Assembly (NCBI RefSeq): GCF_016406305.1
Contig: NZ_CP066369.1
Span: 4,296,501 to 4,360,500, forward strand
DNA length: 64,000 bases
DNA from: Shewanella putrefaciens
GTDB taxonomy: Bacteria; Pseudomonadota; Gammaproteobacteria; Enterobacterales; Shewanellaceae
Reading direction: 5' to 3'
The notes under the pieces are model-generated. The model made no database searches and was not told where the DNA came from. It saw only the letters and a list, made by a program, of their open reading frames with translations. Shown here piece after piece: positions 9,247-17,557 of this stretch. Position 1 is the first letter of the stretch. Each line of letters opens with the position of its first letter. Both the position numbers and the translations under genes were made by a program.

Positions 9247-9284
9247 TTCTGGTTTGTAGGACACGTCCTAATTATCGACCAGAA
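9247..9284 (-). promoter_or_regulatory. Nested inverted repeat in the 5' leader of the short pilin-like gene
   Basis: Outer arms TTCTGGT (9247-9253) and ACCAGAA (9278-9284) enclose inner arms TAGGAC (9257-9262) and GTCCTA (9265-9270). The structure ends immediately before the ribosome-binding region (GGGTGA) and 11 bases before the ATG, so it could act as an RNA hairpin affecting translation or as an operator. Confidence 0.4.
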
Positions 9285-9457
9285 ATAGATGAACTTAAGT
9301 TTATTTCATTGAAGAAAACGGCATAATTTATGCTCGCAACATCATACCTTATGCTATTGCCTTTTAGATCACTGAATATTTCATTTTAAACAAATAAATC
9401 CTCTATAGAAAGCAATAAAAACAGAGTAAAATATAAAAATGGAATCTTAGTTATAAG

Positions 9458-9832
9458 TTATGAAAAACAGAATTCTCCACTCGTATGACTCAATTCAGGA
9501 GTAATCTCAGAGACAACACGATTTTTCCACTGGGCATAAAAAATAATAGAAACATTATGGGGAAGTAACCACCTGATTTGAGCATCATCCACAAAGTAAT
9601 TAACTTGCATCAAATCTAATAATCTAGTCAGAGCTAAGGTTGAAAATTGACAAGATATGACATCTGAGCCAATGAAGTAGTCCAACTCCAAATCTGCCTT
9701 TTTATAGGGCATCCCCTTACACAACAACCAAAATAAGCTCTGTTGATACACTTGAACTGCACCGTTTATTCGAAATGCCGTCCCCCACCCAGGCTCAGAC
9801 GAGAGCGCTAACCTAGTGATCATTGATGACAT
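9458..9832 (-). CDS. Hypothetical protein, unrecognised
   Basis: 124 residues, ATG two bases after the stop of the preceding small gene (TAG-TT-ATG), with AAAGGCG as possible ribosome site inside that gene. No signal peptide or membrane helix; several Cys, Trp and Phe residues (LFWLLCKGMPYKKADLELDY, FYAQWKNR). I do not recognise a family. The close spacing to the upstream small gene suggests a two-gene unit. It lies between the fimbrial locus and rpoH, a position that could be accessory. Confidence 0.5.
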   Translation of the reverse strand: MSSMITRLALSSEPGWGTAFRINGAVQVYQQSLFWLLCKGMPYKKADLELDYFIGSDVISCQFSTLALTRLLDLMQVNYFVDDAQIRWLLPHNVSIIFYAQWKNRVVSEITPELSHTSGEFCFS

Positions 9833-9834
9833 AA

Positions 9835-10059
9835 CTATTCGCCTTTTAAGTTATAAAAAGCCGCAAAGTGAGCAACTCTCGTAAGCTGGTAAAATCCTTT
9901 AGTACAAATTGCTATCCATATCAATGCAAGCCTTTGCAATCCACCAAACCTTCCTTGCTCAATATCCTTATCAATATTACTTAAGTCCATACTCACGATG
10001 CGGAGGAACAACAGGGATCGATACTCAGTATCGAAAATAACTTTCGAATTGAGGCTCAA
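9835..10059 (-). CDS. Hypothetical small protein, unrecognised
   Basis: 74 residues from a TTG, or 51 residues from an ATG at 9990 (MDLSNIDKDIEQGRFG); neither has a strong ribosome site, so the start is open. The C-terminal half is hydrophobic (LQRLALIWIAICTKGFYQL) and could be a short membrane or amphipathic helix. It is followed two bases later by the start of a second unrecognised gene. No family recognised. Confidence 0.4.
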   Translation of the reverse strand: MSLNSKVIFDTEYRSLLFLRIVSMDLSNIDKDIEQGRFGGLQRLALIWIAICTKGFYQLTRVAHFAAFYNLKGE

Positions 10060-10213
10060 AAGTTAGTGTAATGATACATATTAATCGCAGTCACAAATGT
10101 AGGATAAATCTGATGTGATATAGTGAAATCAGCCATAGTATCGTACGTTTGGAGATGATTGGCCGCTAATAGCAAAATGCATTTTAAGAGTTGGTGCGAA
10201 ATAGTTATTTGAC

Positions 10214-10249
10214 CCATAAAAAAACCTGCCGCTGCAGGTTTTTTTATGG
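10214..10249. terminator. Bidirectional terminator downstream of rpoH
   Basis: Fully symmetric 16-base arms: CCATAAAAAAACCTGC at 10214-10229, loop CGCT, and the exact complement ending in a seven-T run to 10249. A-run on one side and T-run on the other make it intrinsic in both directions. It lies about 30 bases after the rpoH stop. Confidence 0.92.
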
Positions 10250-10281
10250 CTAACTCACTTTAGATTAAAGCGAGATGCTAA

Positions 10282-11139
10282 TTAGGCTTCCATGCAAGCC
10301 TTAAGTTTGTTCATGGCATTTTTTTCAAGTTGGCGAATACGCTCAGCCGACACTTGGTAAGTCTCTGCCAATTCCTGCAGTGTGGTTTTATCGTCATCTA
10401 ACCAACGGGCGCGCAGGATGTGCTGGCTACGTTCGTCTAAGGTTTTGATGGCCGATAATAAACGACCTTGGGCATTGGATTCCCAGTTATCGTTTTCGAT
10501 GTTTTCGGCTAAGTCCGACGAATGATCTTCGAGATAATGCACAGGTGCGAAGTCCTGTTCATCATCGTTATCATTGGTCAAGTCAAATGCGGGATCTTGA
10601 GCCGCCATACGTGATTCCATTTCGGTCACGTCAGCCTTAGAGACCCCTAGATTTTGAGCCACCATAGTGACTTCTTCATCGCTAAACCAACCTAAGCGTG
10701 TTTTCGCTTTACGGATGTTAAAGAACAGTTTGCGCTGTGCTTTAGTGGTGGCGACTTTAACAATGCGCCAATTTTTCAGCACATATTCATGTATTTCGGC
10801 TTTAATCCAATGCACCGCAAAGGATACTAGACGTACGCCAACATCGGGATCGAAGCGTTTTACCGCTTTCATCAGACCAATGTTGCCTTCTTGGATCAAA
10901 TCCGCCTGCGGCAGACCGTAACCTGAGTAGCCCTTAGCAACATGCACGACAAAGCGTAAGTGCGACATAATCAGTTGCTTTGCTGCTTGCAGATCACCCG
11001 TTTCCTGCAAACGCTTGGCTAACTCATACTCAGCCTCAGCGTCCAGCATGCTAATGCTAGTCACTGAATGGATATAAGCTTCTAGACTACTACTGCCCTG
11101 TGGGACTGTCAGTGCCATTGATTGCGTTTGAAAGGTCAT
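10282..11139 (-). CDS. rpoH: RNA polymerase heat-shock sigma factor sigma-32
   Basis: 285 residues, as in E. coli RpoH. Region 2 motifs (ELAKRLQETGDLQAAKQLIMSHLRFVVHVAKGY, YGLPQADLIQEGNIGLMKAVKRFDP) are followed by the RpoH box QRKLFFNIRKAK, which distinguishes sigma-32 from sigma-70 and RpoS, and a region 4 helix-turn-helix (LQELAETYQVSAERIRQLEKNAMNKL). It directs core polymerase to heat-shock promoters. It stands alone downstream of ftsX, with its own 255-base upstream gap (11140-11394) and a strong terminator behind it. Confidence 0.98.
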   Translation of the reverse strand: MTFQTQSMALTVPQGSSSLEAYIHSVTSISMLDAEAEYELAKRLQETGDLQAAKQLIMSHLRFVVHVAKGYSGYGLPQADLIQEGNIGLMKAVKRFDPDVGVRLVSFAVHWIKAEIHEYVLKNWRIVKVATTKAQRKLFFNIRKAKTRLGWFSDEEVTMVAQNLGVSKADVTEMESRMAAQDPAFDLTNDNDDEQDFAPVHYLEDHSSDLAENIENDNWESNAQGRLLSAIKTLDERSQHILRARWLDDDKTTLQELAETYQVSAERIRQLEKNAMNKLKACMEA

Positions 11140-11394
11140 TCGCGCTCCTACTTTCTTACTAATTACTTATCAAATATAAGTCGATTGCATTCCAGAATGA
11201 TACTAAACCACCTCTAGAATGAGCTGACGAACTATCGGCTAATTGACAGAGTATGTCAACCTTCACTCGTCTAGGGGGTTACTTTTACTCATTTAAGGCA
11301 TTACTTTTAGCCCGATTGAATAGACATTGCAAGTGAACAAAAGTTCATCGGCTGAGGATTTTATCCCATTATTTTTAGCTTAACCGCATGATAT

Positions 11395-12360
11395 CTAAGA
11401 GGGCTCTATCGCCCTGAGATGTTGTCTTACGGATAGATAAGAACCCAGCCACCCCAAAAAAGAGGCTAGGCCGACTAATTGTAGCAGCTCAATAAAGGTG
11501 AGTGACTTCATTTCAAGCTGACTACCGTATAGCCCCAATAGCTCGGCAAGGGCGGAGTCGAGATACCAAACAAGTAAGTTGATGATAACCCAAGCCAATA
11601 TGCCGCCTATTACTCCATACCAAATCCCTGTATATAGAAAGGGGCGCTGGATAAAGGATTCGGTTGCCCCCACTAATTTCATCACTTCGATCTCGGTGCG
11701 ACGGTTCATAATCGCGAGGCGAATCGTATTACCTATCACCAATACCACAGCCAAGACCAATAATGCGGCAATGGCCATTACAGTACGTTCCAATAAGCGC
11801 ACCACGGCCTGCAAACGCTCAAGCCATTCAATATCCAAGCGGCCAAAGCTAATCTCGGGCTCGCGCTCTAACTTAGTCAATAATTCGCGGGCACCTACGG
11901 GCGTGGAGTATCTTGGTGTCGGTGTCACAGTGATCACCGCAGGTAATGGATTTTTATCGAGGTAAGCCAAGGCTTCACCAAATCCCGATAAACGCTGAAA
12001 CTCCTCTAGGGCCTGGTTACGGTCGATATACTGCACTTTATCCACTTCGGCATAGGTGCGAATGCGTGTCAGCAGGCTCTGGATAGTCTGGTCGCTGCGG
12101 TTTTCATCGATAAATAATGAAATCTCAGCGGCGCTATTCCACGAACTGGTAATAGTCTCGGCATTTTTGACTAAGACCTGCAATGCAGCCGGCAAACTTA
12201 AACTGACCCCCAATACGGCCATGGTCATCACGGATGAAACGGGGTTACGCCATAACTCACCCATACTCGCCATCGCCTGCTGCACATGGCGAATAAAGAA
12301 CATCACGATTCGGCCCGAAATGGGTAATTTACTGCGGGTTAGCTTAGCATTGTCACTCAT
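11395..12360 (-). CDS. ftsX: Cell division ABC transporter subunit FtsX
   Basis: 321 residues with four membrane helices: one after the cytoplasmic N-terminus (PVSSVMTMAVLGVSLSLPAALQVLV) and three in the C-terminal half (MAIAALLVLAVVLVIGNTIRLA, YTGIWYGVIGGILAWVIINLLV, LLQLVGLASFLGWLGSYLSV), with a periplasmic domain between. The NRRTEIEVMKLVGA coupling segment is typical. FtsX with FtsE controls peptidoglycan amidase activation at the division site. Its start overlaps the end of ftsE by four bases, indicating coupled translation. Confidence 0.97.
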   Translation of the reverse strand: MSDNAKLTRSKLPISGRIVMFFIRHVQQAMASMGELWRNPVSSVMTMAVLGVSLSLPAALQVLVKNAETITSSWNSAAEISLFIDENRSDQTIQSLLTRIRTYAEVDKVQYIDRNQALEEFQRLSGFGEALAYLDKNPLPAVITVTPTPRYSTPVGARELLTKLEREPEISFGRLDIEWLERLQAVVRLLERTVMAIAALLVLAVVLVIGNTIRLAIMNRRTEIEVMKLVGATESFIQRPFLYTGIWYGVIGGILAWVIINLLVWYLDSALAELLGLYGSQLEMKSLTFIELLQLVGLASFLGWLGSYLSVRQHLRAIEPS

Positions 12361-13067
12361 AGACCCTCCCTCGGCGCTGCGGGCCTAGTGTGCACGCCTT
12401 GATGTAGTTCTTGGGAACCTATCATGCGGCCTTGTTTTAAGGTAAAAGTGCGATATTTCATTCGCGCAATCAACCCCAAATCGTGGGTCGCAATCAGCAC
12501 GCTGGTGCCTGCATCGTTGAAAGTTTCAAACAGGCGCAAAATATCCATCGACAATTTAGGATCTAAGTTACCCGTGGGTTCGTCGGCGAGCAGCAAGGGC
12601 GGTTTGTTCACAATCGCACGGGCGATGCCCACACGCTGCTGTTCCCCTCCAGATAACATAATGGGGTTATGGCGTTCTTTACCATATAAACCCACCATAT
12701 CGAGCGCACCCGCAACCCGCTTGCGGATCTCACCGTGGGAAAAACCTTCAATCACTAATGGCAAGGCGACATTATCGAATACACTGCGGTCCATCAATAA
12801 ATGGTGGCTTTGGAAGATCATGCCAATATTGCGTCTTAAATAGGGCACGTGCTTAGCACTGATTTTAGCAATATCGTGGCCGTTAATGGCAACCCGCCCC
12901 GTCGTCGCCCGTTCGATAACAGTGATCAATTTCAACAGCGTACTCTTACCCGCACCCGAATGACCGGTTAAAAATGCCATTTCACCTTGCTGCAGGTGAA
13001 AATTCACATCTTCCAGCGCCATTTGGCCGCCAGGATAAATCTTACTCACCTGCTGAAAATCAATCAT
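12357..13067 (-). CDS. ftsE: Cell division ATP-binding protein FtsE
   Basis: 236 residues, a single ABC ATPase domain: Walker A GHSGAGKST, signature LSGGEQQR, Walker B LLLADEPTGNLD, switch His in IATHD. FtsE partners the membrane protein FtsX encoded next. It follows ftsY after three bases; the order ftsY-ftsE-ftsX is conserved in Gammaproteobacteria. About 14 residues past the usual end (LHQGVHTRPAAPREGL) are not part of the ABC fold. Confidence 0.98.
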   Translation of the reverse strand: MIDFQQVSKIYPGGQMALEDVNFHLQQGEMAFLTGHSGAGKSTLLKLITVIERATTGRVAINGHDIAKISAKHVPYLRRNIGMIFQSHHLLMDRSVFDNVALPLVIEGFSHGEIRKRVAGALDMVGLYGKERHNPIMLSGGEQQRVGIARAIVNKPPLLLADEPTGNLDPKLSMDILRLFETFNDAGTSVLIATHDLGLIARMKYRTFTLKQGRMIGSQELHQGVHTRPAAPREGL

Positions 13068-13070
13068 AAC

Positions 13071-14696
13071 TTAGCTATCCGCTTTTTCTTGTGTGAAGAG
13101 GGCATCGATAAATTCTTTCGAATTAAAGGTACGTAGATCATCAATTTGCTCGCCGACACCAATATAGCGGATCGGTATTTTAAATTTGTCCGCAATCGCA
13201 AACACTACGCCGCCCTTAGCGGTGCCATCTAACTTACTAACAGTCAACCCTGTGACACCAACGGCTTCTTGGAATAATTGCGCTTGGCTAATGGCGTTTT
13301 GACCTGTGCTGGCATCTAGAGTCAACATCACCTCATGGGGTGCCTCTGGGTCGAGTTTCTTCATCACCCGCACGACTTTCTTTAACTCTTCCATCAAATG
13401 AGATTTGTTTTGCAGGCGACCCGCGGTATCGGCAATCAATACGTCTATCTTACGGGCCTTTGCCGCTTGCAGCGCATCGAAGAGTACCGAGGCGCTGTCG
13501 GCCCCCGTATGCTGGGCCACCACGGGAATATTATTACGTTGGCCCCAAACCTGTAATTGCTCTACGGCGGCAGCGCGGAAGGTATCGCCCGCTGCCAACA
13601 TCACCGACTTGCCCTGGGCTTGATACTGTTTGGCCAACTTACCGATAGTGGTGGTTTTCCCCACTCCATTGACACCTACCATCAGGATCACAAAGGGGCC
13701 ATTCGCATTTTCAGGCACTAGGGGAATAGCCACGGGATCGAGTGTTTTTTGCAATTCATCCCGCAGTAATTCGTATAGTGCCTCGGCATCTTTAAGCTGT
13801 TTACGTGACGCATGCTCGGTCAGGTTTTTAATCAAACGCGTTGTCGTTTCGACGCCGACATCGGCGATTAACAACTGTTCTTCGAGTTCTTCAAATAGAT
13901 CGTCATCGATTTTTTTACCGCGAAATAGGCCAATAAAACCACTGCCGATATTTTCGCTGGTACGCATCAAACCACGTTTAAGGCGCGCAAATAAGCCTTC
14001 TTTCACTGGCCTTGCCTGTGGTTCCGGCTGAACCTCTGCGGTGGGAACATCTTGCTCTGCCTTAGCTTGAGCTTGCTCGGCTGCTAATTGTTCTGCCGCA
14101 AGACGTGCCGCTTCGGCCTGTTGCTCGGCTAAACGCTGGGCTTCAATTTGTGCTTGTTCCTGGGCGAAGCGTTCGGCCTCAGCCTTAGCTTGAGCTTGCT
14201 CGGCTGCTAATTGTTCTGCCGTAAGACGTGCCGCTTCGGCCTGTTGCTCGGCTAAACGCTGGGCTTCGATTTGTGCTTGTTCTTGGGCGAAGCGTTCGGC
14301 TTCTGCCTTAGCTTGAGCTTGCTCGGCTGCTAATTGTTCTGCCGTAAGACGTGCCGCTTCGGCCTGTTGCTCGGCTAAACGCTGGGCTTCGATTTGTGCT
14401 TGTTCTTGGGCGAAGCGTTCAGCCTCTGCCTTAGCTTGGGCTTGCTCGGCAGCTAATTGTTCTGCCGTAAGACGTGCCGCTTCGGCCTGTTGCTCGGCTA
14501 AACGCTGGGCTTCGATTTGTGCTTGTTCTTGGGCGAAGCGTTCGGCCTGCGCCTTAGCTTGAGCCTGCTCGGTTGCTAATTGTTCTGCCGCTAGAGGCGC
14601 AGTGTCTTGTGTTGGAGTAACAACTGGAGTTTCAGCACCGACCTCATCCTGCGATTTATCTTTACGAAACCAAGAGAAAAAACCTTTCTTTGCCAT
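13071..14696 (-). CDS. ftsY: Signal recognition particle receptor FtsY with repeat-rich N-terminus
   Basis: 541 residues. The C-terminal NG domain is canonical: GLFARLKRGLMRTSENIG start, P-loop GVNGVGKTTTIGKLA, DTFRAAAVEQL, DTAGR, SKLDGTAKGG. It receives ribosome-nascent-chain-SRP complexes at the inner membrane. The N-terminal acidic/coiled region (residues about 37-215) consists of four 41-residue repeats plus a partial fifth; this makes the protein longer than E. coli FtsY (497 residues). First gene of the ftsY-ftsE-ftsX operon, divergent from rsmD across a 213-base promoter region (14697-14909). Confidence 0.98.
   Translation of the reverse strand: MAKKGFFSWFRKDKSQDEVGAETPVVTPTQDTAPLAAEQLATEQAQAKAQAERFAQEQAQIEAQRLAEQQAEAARLTAEQLAAEQAQAKAEAERFAQEQAQIEAQRLAEQQAEAARLTAEQLAAEQAQAKAEAERFAQEQAQIEAQRLAEQQAEAARLTAEQLAAEQAQAKAEAERFAQEQAQIEAQRLAEQQAEAARLAAEQLAAEQAQAKAEQDVPTAEVQPEPQARPVKEGLFARLKRGLMRTSENIGSGFIGLFRGKKIDDDLFEELEEQLLIADVGVETTTRLIKNLTEHASRKQLKDAEALYELLRDELQKTLDPVAIPLVPENANGPFVILMVGVNGVGKTTTIGKLAKQYQAQGKSVMLAAGDTFRAAAVEQLQVWGQRNNIPVVAQHTGADSASVLFDALQAAKARKIDVLIADTAGRLQNKSHLMEELKKVVRVMKKLDPEAPHEVMLTLDASTGQNAISQAQLFQEAVGVTGLTVSKLDGTAKGGVVFAIADKFKIPIRYIGVGEQIDDLRTFNSKEFIDALFTQEKADS
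14097..14588 (-). repeat. Four tandem 123-bp repeats inside ftsY
   Basis: Period exactly 123 bases (41 codons); for example the same CGTGCCGCTTCGG segment recurs at 123-base spacing. Copies encode AEQLAAEQAQAKAEAERF... with only a few substitutions (first copy has ATEQ and AQAERF; last ends RLA instead of RLT) and a partial fifth copy continues to about 14052. Encodes an Ala/Gln/Glu-rich, probably helical or coiled-coil rod. Confidence 0.95.
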
Positions 14697-14909
14697 GTGT
14701 GATCCCAGCGCTCTACTTCAGTGTTGAATGTAAAATAAGACCCTGACGTTATACCAGATTGCCTTAGCAATTACGTCCAAAAAGTCGGCAATTAACTAAG
14801 CTTGTTAAGCCATCTCACCTTTTAGTGGGACTTTGATATAAAATAGTGGCCTTTATTAAGGTGGCATAGTCTACCACTTTCTTTCTTCAGGCAAAATCAC
14901 GGGGGAGCT

Positions 14910-15593
14910 TTGATTAAGAACCGAGCGAGCAATCAGAGTGCAGCCAAGCAACCGGCGAGCAAAAATCCAGCGGCTAAAACCAAAATGGGGACTGGCCAAG
15001 TGCGGATTATCGCTGGGCAATGGCGTTCGCGTCGTTTACCTATTCATGATCTTGATGGTTTGCGCCCGACGACAGACAGAGTACGTGAAACCCTGTTTAA
15101 CTGGCTCGCCAACGATATAGTCAATGCCCGGGTGCTCGACTGTTTCGCTGGTAGCGGCGCCCTAGCCCTCGAGGCCCTGTCTCGATACGCCGCCTATGCC
15201 AAGATTATCGAATTGCAACGCTCCGCCGCCCTGCAATTGAAAGACAATCTAAACACCCTTAAATGCGATAAGGCTGAAGTGCTCAATACCGATACCTTAG
15301 TGGTGCTGCAAAGGGGCTGCGATCAAGGTTTCGATGTAGTGTTTATCGACCCGCCATTTCGTAAGGGATTGGCAGAAAAGACAATTCAACTGCTAGATAG
15401 CCAAGCTTGGCTCAATGATGGCGCGCTGATCTATGTCGAAATAGAGTCTGAATTAACCACGCTGACTATTCCCTCTAGCTGGAAAGCCTTAAAAGAGAAG
15501 ACCGCTGGCCAAGTGAGCTATCGTCTATATCAATATCAACCCGAAAACACCGCCGAGCCTATCGAAGATGAAAACCATGCCCTTGCTGATTAA
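14910..15593 (+). CDS. rsmD: 16S rRNA m2G966 methyltransferase RsmD
   Basis: 227 residues. SAM-binding Rossmann fold: VRIIAGQWRSRRLPI and LRPTTDRVRETLFNWL are the family's hallmark N-terminal segments, LDCFAGSGALALEALSR is the SAM site, and VVFIDPPF is the catalytic N/D-PP-F motif. It methylates N2 of G966 in the 30S subunit. The start is a TTG at 14910; the upstream GGGGGAG lies only two bases away, unusually close, so an internal ATG at 14985 just before the conserved domain (GTGQVRIIAG) remains possible. Divergent from ftsY as in many relatives. Confidence 0.95.
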   Translation: MIKNRASNQSAAKQPASKNPAAKTKMGTGQVRIIAGQWRSRRLPIHDLDGLRPTTDRVRETLFNWLANDIVNARVLDCFAGSGALALEALSRYAAYAKIIELQRSAALQLKDNLNTLKCDKAEVLNTDTLVVLQRGCDQGFDVVFIDPPFRKGLAEKTIQLLDSQAWLNDGALIYVEIESELTTLTIPSSWKALKEKTAGQVSYRLYQYQPENTAEPIEDENHALAD

Positions 15594-15876
15594 CTTAGGC
15601 AAAGCCATTACCCTGATCGCTTGGCTGATGATGGCCTACAATTTGGCGATACCATTTGAAGGCAAGGTGGCGATTATTTTGAATATTCTGTTTGCCATTA
15701 CCTGCATGATGCATTGCTTTCAAGTCGCTATCTTTCACATGCTGTTTAAAACCTTGCTGCCATTAACTAAGCAGGATTATCTGCAAGTGTTTATCTTCGG
15801 CATTTTTAGCCTTTTAGCTTATCGGCAACGGGTGATGGGGGCCAACGAGCGGCAAAACGAGGGTCAAACAAGCTAA
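15568..15876 (+). CDS. DUF1145 family small membrane protein (YhhL-like)
   Basis: 102 residues with three hydrophobic segments (about 8-26, 30-52 and 70-84). The LINLGKAITLIAWLMMAYNLAIPF start and the conserved placement directly after rsmD identify DUF1145. It begins inside rsmD (26-base overlap), so translation is probably coupled. ATG at 15568 and 15577 are both possible. Function not known. Confidence 0.85.
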   Translation: MKTMPLLINLGKAITLIAWLMMAYNLAIPFEGKVAIILNILFAITCMMHCFQVAIFHMLFKTLLPLTKQDYLQVFIFGIFSLLAYRQRVMGANERQNEGQTS

Positions 15877-16850
15877 ATAAACCTTTTTTTGAAGGCGCTT
15901 GGGCTAAGTCCCGTTATCCGAGTAAACGCCTTACGACAGGCGCTGACATCTTCATAACCCACACTATGGGCGATAGCATCAAAGCTAAGGGATGTACTTT
16001 CGAGCAGATCACATGCCTTTTGAATGCGAAGTTTTTGTAGGTATTCATTTGGCTTGAGCCCTGTCGCTTTCACAAACCGCCGCAGTAGTGTCCGCTCTCC
16101 CATACAAGCCTCCTGCGCTAGCCCTACCACGCTGATCGGCTGGCCATAATCGGTCTGTAATCGGTTCTGAATATTAAGGATCGGCTGATCGCCATGGTCT
16201 CGTTTCGGTAAAAACTGCTGATAATAGCGCTGTTCACGGCTACCAGTATCGATAACCAAATGCTTTCCTAATTGGCGCATTATGCTGACATGGCAAAACT
16301 GTGCAACTAACTCTAGCCCTAAGTCCACCCACGACATCATGCCCGCTGCGGTAATAATGTCGCCATCGTTAACCATGATTTTATCGATATCGAGTTTTAC
16401 TCTGGGGTGTTGATGTTTAAACTCATCCACTAATCCCCAGTGTGTCGTCGCCCGTCTATGGTCAAGCAAACCCGCCGCCGCCAAAATAAATGCCCCCGCA
16501 CAAGCAGAACAAATAATGGCACCTTGGCCATGCTGACGTTTCAGCCACGCCTGTAGCTCTGGGTTGTCACTGAGGTAAAACTGCGTATCGATACTCGGCG
16601 GTATTATCACCAGCCCATAGTTTTGATCGGCCCCAATCTCAGTAATGGCCAACTGTTCCACATCAAAGCGCTGCAAGTTCTGCGACTCTTTTACCTTGTC
16701 TTGCATAAACTTATTCGCCAATTGCAGCATCTCATCTAAACCAAATACTGCAGAAGTTAAACAACCGGGTAGCGCAAGGATGGCCACTTTTAATGCAGAG
16801 AAGGTGATTGGATTTGTCATTTTAGGCACCAAAGATGTCATTTCTGCCAC
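15873..16850 (-). CDS. GlxA-family transcriptional regulator (DJ-1/PfpI-like plus AraC HTH)
   Basis: 325 residues. The N-terminal half is a DJ-1/PfpI amidotransferase-like domain (FSALKVAILALPGCLTSAVFGLDEML; elbow Cys in ICSACAGAFILAAAGLLDHRRATTHW), the C-terminal 100 residues a double AraC helix-turn-helix (MGERTLLRRFVKATGLKPNEYLQKLRIQKACDLLE and SVGYEDVSACRKAFTRITGLSPSAFKKRF). Such regulators usually sense a small metabolite and activate or repress a neighbouring operon. It is divergent from the cysteine hydrolase gene across 78 bases, so that gene is the likely target. Its 3' end overlaps the DUF1145 gene by four bases. Confidence 0.93.
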   Translation of the reverse strand: MAEMTSLVPKMTNPITFSALKVAILALPGCLTSAVFGLDEMLQLANKFMQDKVKESQNLQRFDVEQLAITEIGADQNYGLVIIPPSIDTQFYLSDNPELQAWLKRQHGQGAIICSACAGAFILAAAGLLDHRRATTHWGLVDEFKHQHPRVKLDIDKIMVNDGDIITAAGMMSWVDLGLELVAQFCHVSIMRQLGKHLVIDTGSREQRYYQQFLPKRDHGDQPILNIQNRLQTDYGQPISVVGLAQEACMGERTLLRRFVKATGLKPNEYLQKLRIQKACDLLESTSLSFDAIAHSVGYEDVSACRKAFTRITGLSPSAFKKRFI

Positions 16851-16928
16851 TCTTAATGTTGCTTAATCTAACGCAAACTACCGCCATTACGAATTTATTT
16901 CACCGACATTGTTTATAGGAGAGAACCC

Positions 16929-17462
16929 ATGACGACCAACAAGTCTACGAGGCAAACGGCTTTAATTGTCATCGATGTGCAGAATGACTATTTCGCGAAT
17001 GGAGCCTATCCCCAATGGCAGATAGATGAGGCGTTAGCACAAACATTGCTTTGTGTTGAAAAGGCTAAGTTGCAGTCTATCCCAGTGATCTTAGTGCAAC
17101 ACTTGGCCGACAATAGCCAAGGTGACGCCCCGTTTTTTAACCCTGGCACCTTAGGCGTTGAAATCCATCCGGCGCTGCTCAAGGCGGCGCCTGATGCACC
17201 TATCATCACTAAACATTTTGCCGATAGTTTTGATAACACTCCACTGGCCGATATCCTACGGGAGCGACACATTACTGACGTGCTGCTATGTGGGATCATG
17301 ACGCAAAATTGCGTCACCCATACCGCTATCTCTAAATCGGCAGAGGCTTATGCAGTCAGTGTTATAGCTGATGCCTGTGCGGCCCCAAGTCAAATGGTGC
17401 ACCTCATTGCCCTGAGTGCGCTCTCCCGCCGAGTGACACTCATCAACAGCACAGAGTGGTAA
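16929..17462 (+). CDS. Isochorismatase-like cysteine hydrolase
   Basis: 177 residues, the isochorismatase-like fold with its catalytic triad in place: D16 (IVIDVQNDYF), K95 (ITKHFADSF) and C128 (GIMTQNCVTHTA, with the preceding cis-peptide region). Members hydrolyse nicotinamide, biuret, N-carbamoyl compounds or isochorismate; the sequence alone does not tell the substrate. A GGAG ribosome site precedes the ATG. Divergent from the GlxA-type regulator, which probably controls it. Confidence 0.9.
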   Translation: MTTNKSTRQTALIVIDVQNDYFANGAYPQWQIDEALAQTLLCVEKAKLQSIPVILVQHLADNSQGDAPFFNPGTLGVEIHPALLKAAPDAPIITKHFADSFDNTPLADILRERHITDVLLCGIMTQNCVTHTAISKSAEAYAVSVIADACAAPSQMVHLIALSALSRRVTLINSTEW

Positions 17463-17484
17463 ACTTTCGGTTTTCGAGACAACA

Positions 17485-17510
17485 AAAAGCCCTCTGTCGA
17501 GGGCTTTATA
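17485..17510. terminator. Bidirectional terminator between cysteine hydrolase and cymA
   Basis: AAAGCCCTC (17487-17495), loop TGTC, GAGGGCTTT (17500-17508), with A and T flanks, between two convergent genes. Confidence 0.85.
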
Positions 17511-17557
17511 CTTTCTTAATCGATTGGCTAACAATAACCAGAGTTAATCGCTAAACC

